From Cladosporium sp. IMV 00045 (Eukaryota > Ascomycota > Dothideomycetes > Cladosporiales > Cladosporiaceae), in NCBI GenBank assembly GCA_001931905.2, contig MSJI02000789.1, positions 26,323 through 90,322 of the forward strand: DNA of 64,000 nt, in the 5' to 3' direction. Within the stretch, counting starts at the first letter, position 1; every line of letters starts with the position of its first letter. Under the pieces are notes generated by a model that worked only from the letters and a program-made list of their open reading frames with translations, searched no databases and was not told where the DNA came from. Position numbers and translations under genes: made by a program. Shown here piece after piece: positions 55,173 to 64,000 of this stretch.

Positions 55173-55952
55173 GGCTCTGTGTCACTCACTTCTTCGCGAA
55201 AGACTGGGCAGCGAGTAGAGGCTTGCTCTGCTCTTATCAATCATTTCAGCTCGCTTAGCCTGCCATGGCTACAGATTGTTCCTGCAGCTTATGGGGTTAT
55301 TTTAAGGGGACGGTAGCCCTACATGCAAGGAGTTAGCGACCATCTTCACCGGACGTCTAAGAAAAAGGTGGCGTAGTTCAAATTGGAGTGATCGAACGCA
55401 AAAGGATGCGCCAATAATGTGCAGGCCAGCCACAGAGGGTCTCCAAGCAAAGAAGTGGGGCCCTAGATGAACCAATCTTCGCTAAGCGCCGTGAGCGATT
55501 GGTTGAGGCCAAACGAGTTGCTAAAGGCGTTCGAAGGATTCGCAAGGTATAGAAGGCTATTCGGCACGTTCGAGATGTGGATGTTTTGATGGCGATGCCT
55601 CAGCTACAGGATGTTCTGCAACTTTGTTCAGCGTGTATAGATATCAGAGCATGGGCCTTAATCATGAACATGTGGGCGGGGACGACCGATGGAAATAGTA
55701 CATCGCGACAACATATGTTCACCCTGTGGTTAGGCGTATTTTTCAGTTGCTCCATTGCGATATTCTACGCATTGCATCTTCTTGCGACAGCTGGCGAACT
55801 TGTCATGCGATGAATCCGGGCGTGGCCAGGCTACTGCAGTTCCTCCGAAGATCCCTGTTCAAACGAAGATAGGCGAATTTCGTTTGTTGGGAGCAAACGT
55901 CAGTGATATATGAAAGCAATGTCTGTGGCGAGATCTTAGCTACTCGCCGCGT
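55173..55952. other. Intergenic, DUF6536 promoter and sugar-transporter 3' end
   Basis: About 780 bases with no supported gene. A 78-codon plus ORF at 55577 is hydrophobic in part but has no family resemblance. Confidence 0.45.
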
Positions 55953-57886
55953 CTAAACACTCGACTGCTTCTCCTTGGCCAGCACCCCACCTACAACCTC
56001 ACTCATGACTTCTCTTTCTTCGTGACCACTAAAGTCGCCAAAGGCATGGTCAATCTGTTCAAGGGATTTGCCCATTGTCTGCGAAGTTATGTCAGCTTAG
56101 CATTTGGCTGTCACGAGTGCGGTTGTTACTGACCTCAGGGACAAGGAAGTATGCCCAGATAGCGCTTAGTCCACACCAGAAGCCGAAGAAAACATAGGTC
56201 CCGAAGCCAATGCCTGTATTTTCGTCGAACATGGGAGGAGTGGCGATGCCGCTGTAGTGCAAGGTAAGCTTTTGGATGGAATTGTCATGATGGAGGACAC
56301 TAATGCTTACACAACGAAATTCATGAGCCAATTAATAGAGACTTATAAGTGTCAGTATGAGGGTTGACCCTGAATTAGAACGTTGTTTGAACTCACCTGA
56401 GAAAGCCACACCCTTTGATCTGATGGAAACCGGGAACACCTCGCTAGGCAAAGCCCAGGCAAGCGGGGAGTAAGACGCTCCAAAGATGATGATGAACAAG
56501 AAAGCCATCGCAACGCATGCCCAGCCTGCGCTGGCATTACTCGCCCAACGACCTTCGTAAGTACCAGCCAGAGCGGCAATGATGATGTAGCAGGTCATGT
56601 TACCTAAGCCACCACCAATGGCCAGAGGTCTGCGCCCGATTCGATCGATCAGCAAGAAGGCCATCAGGACACCGACGATCTGCAAGACATTGAAGACTCC
56701 AGATAAGACCAATGACATCTCGTCCGTTTGACCGAGGGATCTGAATAGACTTGGGGCATAGTAGATAAACGCCTAAGAGAATGTCAGTCAACAGTCTTTG
56801 ATGTGAGTCAGTCGCAGGGCTGCACTCACGTTCACGCCATGGAGCTGTTGAAAGAAAGTAACGCCAGCTCCAGCTGCCGTACGCCGCCATCGTTTCTTAG
56901 AAAATAGATCTAGCCACTCTGCAATCTCCATTCTCACGCCGCTCAAACCTGGATGTCTTCGCTCTTGCATCAACGCCTGGAACTTGACCTCGGCGAGAAT
57001 TCCCTGGTACTCAGCTTGAACACGCTCATCGGTCGGTGGTAGTTTCCGCAACTTGCATAGACTAGCAAGGCATTCCTCATATCGATCTTTCATGGCAAGC
57101 CAGCGAGGGGAGTAAGGGAACATCTGGATCATGCAGCCAAGTAGGAGGGCAGAGGGAAGCTGCAGAGCAAATGGTAGTCTCCACGAGACCTCGCCGGCCA
57201 TATCTTTGCATGCAAAGGAGATCCAGTAAGAGATTGCAACGCCGGCCACAAGTGCGACTGACTCCAGGACCAAAAGCGTACCACGCAGGTGAGGCGGAGA
57301 TATCTCAGAGATGTACTGCGAGACGTTAGCCGAGTCGCAGTGCGGCGGCAAAACAGCGACCTACCATGGGTGCACCCAGAGCAAGTGTTCCAGTGCCAAC
57401 GCCTCCAATCGCGCGCCCTGCCACGAGGGTTCCGTAGTCATAGCATGCAGTCTGTATGATGCCACCAATGCTGAAGATGGCCGCACTTATAAGCAAAGCC
57501 TTCTTTCTGGACCATCGATCGGCGACGTAAGGGTACAAGTAGCAACCGACGAAAGCGCCGAGTAACAGCATGCCAGTCATGAAACCTTTGCCAAATGAGG
57601 TAGCTGCTCGTGGGACGACAGCGTGAAACTGCGGCAGGACGTTGGCGATTCCCATGACACCTTGATCGTAGCCGAAAGAGAATCCGCCTAATGATGCCAG
57701 AAGAGCAGCAGAAAGTATGTATGAACCAGAAGATAGTAGGCCTTTCACGCCTCGTGGTCCATATTCGATGTCATCCACAACCTCGAAGACATTGGCTTCG
57801 CCTTTGATATCATCCAGTGATGGCTTCTCATCGTGCTTAGCTGTGTCTTCATACATCTCGGCTTTGGTCTTATTTGCGTCGTCCAT
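55953..57886 (-). CDS. MFS sugar transporter (hexose/quinate type)
   Basis: Six minus-strand exons (57886..57365, 57315..56830, 56772..56397, 56341..56311, 56251..56134, 56078..55953) join to 552 aa. All five introns have usable GT-AG borders, and one exon is only 31 bases. Sugar-porter motifs are present: GGFSFGYDQGVMG in TM1, DRWSRKKAL between TM2 and TM3, YISEISPPHLRG after TM4, FFQQLHGVNAFIYYAP in TM7, and DRIGRRPLAIGG between TM8 and TM9. The end of TM12 is PETMGKSLEQID-like, and a charged tail follows. Twelve helices fit. It probably moves a hexose or related polyol/acid with protons across the plasma membrane; specificity cannot be read. The start was chosen at the only Met giving a standard cytosolic N-terminus. 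Confidence 0.93.
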
Positions 57887-60160
57887 CGTTCTCAGAGGCT
57901 CGAGGCGAGATCGGATTTAGAAAATGCTGACGTCCAAAGTAGTATGCAAATTATTCGTAAGAGGGGATTTCAGTATTGTCAATACAGGCGTTGTATCTTG
58001 ACTTCTGGCGTCGAGAGTACATGCTCCTTATCATCGACAATGTTATTGGCCACATGACCTCGAACGGCATATGAATTGTACAACATAGCCACGATGGCCT
58101 CCATCTTAGTTCCCCATCTCTAAACCGTATGCAGATTTCCCCATGGGAAAGACCGGCTAAGAGCCAGACCGGCTACTGGTCATTGATGATCCACCCTTGG
58201 ATGAAGGCGCAGCAAACGCCGTCTTCTACCCCGAGAAACAAAAACAGCATTGGCCAACCTTGTCTTGAGCAATTTAGTTGAGAGTACAAGCCTGGGCGTT
58301 CTCGGCGACCCCATAGTCTTGGTAGTAATCAAGTCAAGTATTCCGGAGAATCTTCGGGTTGCATGGTTGGCATACCAAGGCCGGTCTATTGCTCGTCATC
58401 GTCCAAGACAAAGGCGACTGTCAACCCGAGGCGACCGGTATACTTCAGCATCGGCATCCGGGTCTTGAAGTAACATTCGGCGACAGAGATCTCTGGTTTC
58501 AGGTGAGCTTGGAGACTCGGCTGCCCGGCTTCTGTATTGTCGAGGAGATTTAGGCACATAAGTACTAGACCGCGAGTCAGATAGCAGGGTTGGTGACCAG
58601 CTCAGTGCTACATTCTTTTCCATAGACACCGCAACGACACTGGTTATCAGACCATCGAGTGTCATATTCTCATCGAACAACTCCCATCCTCAGAATTAAT
58701 GTGAGTGCTCATCATATTCCGCGAAACGACACTTTCGACCTGGATTTCTATCATTAAGCACTTGGATTGTCGATGTTGATGCTCACGTCTCTTTCTCCTC
58801 GATGGTCAGGTCGGACGATAAAACGGACATCAACTTGTTTGTACCCAATTGCAATTCGAAGTTTATATACTTGACAGAAATGATTTAAGGGAATGCTATA
58901 TGGAACAGCCTGTGTCGCACATCAAGTGACAGCGACGCACTAGGACCCACCCGAGATATCGATCCTGGAATCTGACTACTGCGTTCCTTATTATTACATC
59001 CTGCCTGGGAACAGCATACTGTTGAGCAAAGTATCATCAGTGGATCTCCATTACACTGACCCAATTGTCAGTTTTCACCAAGTCTTGCAGGGACCCTCAG
59101 CTGTGCTGTCAGTATGATAGGTGAGACATAAAGATGACTCTGTGCTCACCAACGCAGTCTCGAATAAGTTACCAATTTGTGTCCCTTTGACATACCGTCA
59201 AATCGCTACCACACAGGCATACCTAATGAACAAAGCTCTGGAAAAACGAGAACCGAGCATTGACATGTCAAGGTCACGAGATGTGGTACACCTTTCGCGA
59301 TTCAGTCCCAATAGGATCAGTTTTTGCCATTCTCGACTTTCAGACCTTTGATGGTGGAGGGACGCCTTGCATCCAACTTCTTTCGGGCATGGCAAACAAC
59401 GCTAATGGATCAATACAATCTGACCGAGGCATGAGGGCCAAACGAGAAGAAAGACCTTTCGAAAATGCACGACTTGAAACCTTCGAAGATAAAGTCTTGA
59501 CCTAACAAAACTATCTTCTTTACAGTGTGTTCCCCACATCGTATTTGGATCGGAGCCAGCTACAATCCATCGACCTGCCGCAGCAGAACGAGCTCCACGA
59601 CCAGCAATACGAGTCAGGTCCAAAGAGCACAACATGTCCGCACAAAGTCTCTCCGGCAATAAGAAAGGAAACGATAGGTTGCAAGGCAGACTTCGGCACG
59701 TGGTACAAACAAGCCATAGCTAAGTGCAGTTAAGCGTGCAGCCATGTCGAGCCACGCGGGAACCCGATTTGCTTAACCCCGCCTTTGAACTATCAATGGG
59801 TGACATTGAACAGAGGTACTTCACTTTTGCTCCTCGGAGGTTTGTGACAAATGGGCAATAGCTGCGTGGTACGCGTGGTCTTTGATCCTCGGCAATGCAG
59901 ACAGGTGGCGGTCTTCGTGATTGCTATAAGAAGACTCGAGCAAGCTGTTTGCATCCTTTTTGGGGCAATTGATCGTTCGACTGATTTCGCTTTCGATCTT
60001 TCGACCGCGATAGGCAATTCAGCTTGTGCTACCACCCAGGAGAGAGCTTGTGCAACCAAGCAGTAAGCACACGAATAGTCAAAGTGGGCTAAACCGCAAT
60101 CATGTCGTCGAGCGATCGCTCCGGTGAGTCCAACACATCGACAGGAGCATACCAGCGAGC
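57887..60160. other. 2.3 kb gene-poor region between two divergent transporter genes
   Basis: No convincing gene. Short plus-strand stretches near 58150-58560 (for example one reading LLLVIVQDKGDCQPEATG) are locally protein-like but broken by stops and match nothing I know. Both flanking transporter genes point outward, so their promoters lie here. Confidence 0.45.
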
Positions 60161-62269
60161 ATGTCACTAAATGATGAGAAAGCGAGCCCGGACTCTCCGC
60201 CAGGAGCCGCCAAGTCAGCCCAAGGGATGGAGCACGTCGAACAGATTCACACCAACGAGCGTGTCCCGAGTCATGACAATTACTATGAGAAGAATGGCCT
60301 TCGCACGTACGGCGATGACCTCGACCATGATCAGGCGCCAAAGATGTCTTTCAAGCGTATGATGTCGCTCATTGCCATGGCCTTCCGTAGGTGTTCCTCG
60401 TCGAATGCAAGAGGAATGCTCGCTGACAGCTACTCTAGTATGGACAGGCTCACAGATCCCCGTGTATCTCTTCGGTGGCGTTCCACCATACATCTACCGC
60501 GACCTCGGCGGCGCAGACCGTTGGATTTGGTTCGTGCTGGCAAATCTGCTCTCCCTCGCAGCAGTCTGCCCGTTCGTAGGCTCCATCTCTGACCTCATCG
60601 GTCGCCGCTGGGTAGCGTTGATTGGGGCGACCTTCATCGTGGTAGGCATGGTAATTTGCCCAACGGCACACCACATGAACATTTTCATTGGCGGTATGGT
60701 CTTTGCTGGAATCGGTGCTGGAATCAACGAGCTAACAGCACTGGCTGCCACGTCCGAGCTGGCGCCCACCAGCCAGCGTGGAAAGTACGTGGCAGTACTG
60801 ATCTTCACGATCGTGCCTTTCTGTCCGTCCGTTCTGTGGGCGCAGTTGATCGCTTACCACTCTTCTTGGAGGTGGATCGGACTTTTCTGTGCGCTATGGG
60901 CTTTTATCGGTCTGGTGATCACAGCCATCTTCTACTTCCCTCCTCCTCGTGTCAACAGCCAAGGCCTTAGCCGCAAGCAAGTACTTGCGCAGATTGACTA
61001 TGTCGGTGGTTTCTTGTCCATTGCTGGAATGCTTCTGTTTATGATGGGGATGCAATGGGGAGGGTCAGTATTGCTTCGCTCTTCCAAGACGTCACCATGC
61101 TGACCCCTGTACAGGTATCAGTACCCATGGAGCTCGGCTCACGTTCTCGCTCCGCTCATTCTCGGCTTCGTCTTCCTCGTCGCCTTCGTTCTGTGGGAGA
61201 CATATGGTGCAAAACACCCTATGTTCCCCAGGCGTTTGCGCCAGGACCCTCGTATTCTCGGCCTGACTCTGGTCATCACCTTCATCTCCGGGGCCAACTT
61301 CTTCTCCATTCTCATGTTCTGGCCAACACAGGTAACCCGCTCCGTGCAACTGTATGAGTTCGAGCATACACGTGCTGACACCGAAAGAGGCTTTCAACGT
61401 ATACGGCCACTATCCAATCGGAGTCGGAGTCCGCGGTATTCCAGTCGGATTTTCAATCCTTGCAGGTGCTTGCATCGTGCTCTGGCTTTTGTCTGTCTTC
61501 AAAGGCCACAACAAGGAGCTACTCATCATCTCTTCAGTCTTGATGACCGCCGGATGTGGTGCTTTGGCGGTTGCACGTACGGACAATCTCTACCAGCTGT
61601 GGGGAATCCTCGTTGTGGCCGGTTTGGGCATAGGAGGTAAGTATCTGCACCTAATCATTCTGACAGCTTCAATATCGCGTCTTAATGACAGAGCTTCATA
61701 GGTATCGTGGTACCAGCCTCGATCATCTGTAAGTGTTGTACCAGAGCAAAGACCTGCGAAGAGTAAAGATTGACCAAATTTGCAGCGACCATCATTTGCC
61801 CAGACGACCTCATCGCCACAGTTGCAGCCCTCACCCTAGCCATTCGTGTCATTGGTGGATCGATTGGCTATTGCGTATAGTAGGTCATCATTCGGCCTGG
61901 TCCAGCTGTGACAAACCTCTAATGCCTCCCAGCTACAACGTCTTCATCTCCAAATTCGTGCCCGCCGCCACGAAGTATATCGGGGGCACCATGGCGCTCA
62001 AGCTCAACATCACCTCGCCGGCTCTCATCAAGGAAGCCATCGAGCTCACGGGGGCCTCTCTACTGGAGGGTCTGCACGAGATTCCGGGCATTGCTGACGT
62101 GCCTGGTGCTTATGAGATGGTCGTCGCGGCGGGTCAAGTGGCGTACGCCCAAGCTTACAAGTACGTGTACTACGTCTCGATCGCTTTCGGTGCGGTTAGC
62201 ATTGTGGCTGCGTGCTTTTTGGGGGATATCAGTAAGTATATGGATGACCATGTTGCGGTGGTCATGTAG
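60161..62269 (+). CDS. MFS efflux transporter of the TRI12 / fungal trichothecene-pump family
   Basis: Seven exons (60161..60386, 60439..61063, 61115..61331, 61390..61636, 61702..61728, 61786..61879, 61933..62269) join to 590 aa. The introns are 50-65 bases, and one exon is only 27 bases. The protein has 14-helix drug/proton-antiporter form. It shows SDLIGRRWVALIGA after TM2, TALAATSELAPTSQRGKYVA in the family-specific loop, WRWIGLFCALWAFIG, and a central part beginning RLRQDPRILGLTLVITFISG. The C-terminal GAYEMVVAAGQVAYAQAYK is typical of TRI12-like and siderophore-like pumps. The family name comes from the trichothecene pump, but members export varied compounds or act on siderophores. No trichothecene synthesis gene is present here, so the substrate is unknown. 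Confidence 0.92.
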
Positions 62270-62609
62270 AGAAGGAGGGTCGACTCAAGAAGGGCGTGGG
62301 CACATTGCTTTTCCCTTGCAGGCTTGCAGTCGTGTTGAGTAGAAATCAACGGGTCTGCATTTAAAGCAATTCATGAACTGTTTGTCCGTGTTGTCTTCTT
62401 TGCGATGTGACTAGAAAGGTCTTCAGTGAAGGGCATACATATCCCGCACCCACCAGACATGATGTCCTCCAGATTTGATCAAGTGATAAGCGCCGTCCGC
62501 CGTAGCGTCTCCCCACACCCCTCCACTCCATCTCATCAATTCCACATCTGTCCATTCGTGCTCTCTGAGACGAACAACCATTAACGACCAACCCTCCACG
62601 CCAACCGCC
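62270..62609. other. Intergenic, transporter 3' end and SRP68 promoter
   Basis: 340 bases with nothing distinctive. Confidence 0.5.
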
Positions 62610-64000
62610 ATGGACATCACAACCTTCATAGCGAGCAAGCGAGAAACGCTCTTAATCGCCGACCACGCCACATACCGTGCGCAGCTTTCGCGCCAAATCC
62701 TCGCAACCCGCAAGCGCCTCGGCCGCGCAACGCCCAAGCGCGAGAAGTTCGCTCGCAAGCCGCTCACCGCTGGAGATGTCAAGGCCGATGTTGCGTTCGT
62801 TCACTTGCAAATCCTGGTAGCGGAGCGCGCGTGGGCGCATGCCATGCACATAAAGAGCTCGCACGCGGAGGATGAGAAGGGAATCACCGGCAATGCTAGG
62901 GCGCAGATCTGCTCGAAGCTGTGGAAGGCTGCGAAGACGGCGGGCGAGCTTGTGGAAGTGCTGAGAGAGGTTGGTACACAGAGGGATTTGTTGGAGGCGA
63001 GGACTTATGCTGCGATGCTGGCTGGTGCGGAGGAGTTTGAGAAGCAGTCGGAAGGCGTTCAAAAGGAGGGTGGAGAGCAGAGGTGGGCGAAGTGCTTGAA
63101 GAGGTGGAGCGAGGCGAGGGTCGGTTATGCGGCGCTTCTGGAGAAGGAGAAGGCAGAAGTGTTCAGAGAGCTTTTGGCGAATACTGTTGATCCGACCATC
63201 CGTTATGCGGCATACCAGGCGAGGCTGAGCAGAACAATTGCGATTGAAGTTGTTGCGAGAAGGTACTTCCCTAAAGATGACCAGGAAGCGGTTAAGTTAG
63301 TCGAGGCCGAGGACGAGTTTGCTCTCAAAGAGAAGCCCAAGGCTGAGGACGGCGAAGAGGTCAAGGCAGGACCGCTGGATGTGCCAGACTCTGTTACCTG
63401 GAGAGGAAGGAGAGCAAACATCGTCGATGCGTCGATTGGACAGGCTCTGGCATCTGTTACTCTGGCCGAGACCAAGCTGAAGGCTTACCTGGCGGAGCAC
63501 CCTTCAGCGTCTGCCGGTCAGAAGGCCGCTGCGTACGACGACATTCTGATCGCCTCACAAGACGCCGCGGATGCTTCTAAGCGTGCTACCGATGAGCTTG
63601 AGAAGGAGAGAGTGGATGAGGGTGATGCTCGCATGCAAGACTTGCGTGTTACTAGCCTTGCAGTGAACTACGACCTTGTCTCATGGCGAGTTGGCCGTAA
63701 CAGGATTCTGACTGGCGACAACGACGGTCTGACTTTCGAGGCACAAAAGCAGAAGAAGCCTCAGCGCAAACGCAAAGACGGCACAGAGTACCCTACACAG
63801 GAAGAGGGCAGGGGCAGAAAGCTTGCACGTCTGCGGGAGCGCGTGGTCCTCTACGATGCCACGATCCAGAGCGTGGAATCTATCAAGGATCTGCGTGGTG
63901 CGATGAGGGACGAGGCGTTCGTCCGCGAGCTCGATGGCAAATCTGCTTACTTCCGTGCCCTCAAGTGCGTCAACATCTCCTATTCGCACTCGCTTCTCGA
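62610..64000 (+). CDS. SRP68: Signal recognition particle subunit SRP68, 3' end cut by window edge
   Basis: The frame opens at ATG 62610 and stays open to the right edge (463 codons visible of an expected ~600 or more). The N-terminal RNA-binding part is typical: TFIASKRETLLIADHATYRA, ILATRKRLGR, then FVHLQILVAERAWAHAMHIK. These are the helices that remodel SRP RNA. Helical repeats with VDPTIRYAAYQARLS, and a Lys-rich linker (QKQKKPQRKRKDG) preceding the region that binds SRP72, follow. It works in the cytosol (assembly in the nucleolus) in co-translational targeting to the ER. No intron is seen in the visible part. Confidence 0.93.
   Translation, partial: MDITTFIASKRETLLIADHATYRAQLSRQILATRKRLGRATPKREKFARKPLTAGDVKADVAFVHLQILVAERAWAHAMHIKSSHAEDEKGITGNARAQICSKLWKAAKTAGELVEVLREVGTQRDLLEARTYAAMLAGAEEFEKQSEGVQKEGGEQRWAKCLKRWSEARVGYAALLEKEKAEVFRELLANTVDPTIRYAAYQARLSRTIAIEVVARRYFPKDDQEAVKLVEAEDEFALKEKPKAEDGEEVKAGPLDVPDSVTWRGRRANIVDASIGQALASVTLAETKLKAYLAEHPSASAGQKAAAYDDILIASQDAADASKRATDELEKERVDEGDARMQDLRVTSLAVNYDLVSWRVGRNRILTGDNDGLTFEAQKQKKPQRKRKDGTEYPTQEEGRGRKLARLRERVVLYDATIQSVESIKDLRGAMRDEAFVRELDGKSAYFRALKCVNISYSHSLL

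Overview
This is eukaryotic DNA from a filamentous ascomycete, most likely a Dothideomycete (inference from gene style and from the individual proteins). Protein genes are split by short introns of about 49-109 bp with GT...AG borders. Family content is fungal: TOK-type K+ channel, Jen1-type carboxylate permease, CYP61/Erg5, Ssh4, a NACHT-ankyrin protein, a DUF6536 membrane protein and a PL3 pectate lyase. I rebuilt exon structures by hand for the interrupted genes. In nearly every case the joined frame restores a recognisable family sequence, so most gene models are well supported. I found 25 protein genes, no convincing tRNA, rRNA or CRISPR, and no intact transposon.

Layout. 1-19.9 kb, all plus strand: PPR protein (cut by the left edge), TOK1 channel, an unknown acidic protein, a CCCH-finger/cyclin protein of the CTD-kinase type, a small one-pass membrane protein, a Jen1-like permease, a cytochrome P450, a 2.5 kb gap, then a protein with two ZUFSP-like zinc fingers on a Gly/Asn-rich tail. 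20.2-33.0 kb, all minus strand: SPF1 (ER P5A ATPase), cullin-1, a YjlB-type cupin, SSH4 (Rsp5 adaptor) and MIA40. 33.3-48.8 kb, all plus strand: THI80, transportin/KAP104, PL3 pectate lyase, IDH2, ERG5 and an aldehyde dehydrogenase. 49.1-57.9 kb, all minus strand: NACHT-ankyrin protein, ERG28-like protein, DUF6536 protein and a sugar transporter. 60.2-64 kb, plus strand: TRI12-family efflux transporter and SRP68 (cut by the right edge).

Most of the window is housekeeping: mitochondrial import (MIA40), TCA cycle (IDH2), thiamine diphosphate synthesis (THI80), ergosterol (ERG5, ERG28-like), ER membrane quality control (SPF1), SRP targeting, nuclear import and SCF ubiquitin ligation. Accessory genes lie between these: P450, pectate lyase, NLR, two MFS transporters and the zinc-finger/low-complexity protein. 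The pectate lyase with a signal peptide suggests contact with plant material.

Most notable observations: (1) the aldehyde dehydrogenase has an intron whose expected AG acceptor reads GG; (2) the NACHT-ankyrin protein has a short N-terminal motif resembling the HET-s amyloid repeat instead of an effector domain; (3) the 18.5 kb gene looks like the zinc-finger front end of a ZUFSP/C78 peptidase without its catalytic domain; (4) a CCCH finger sits alone on the first exon of a transcription-kinase cyclin; (5) alternative C-terminal splicing is predicted in TOK1 and the ERG28-like gene.
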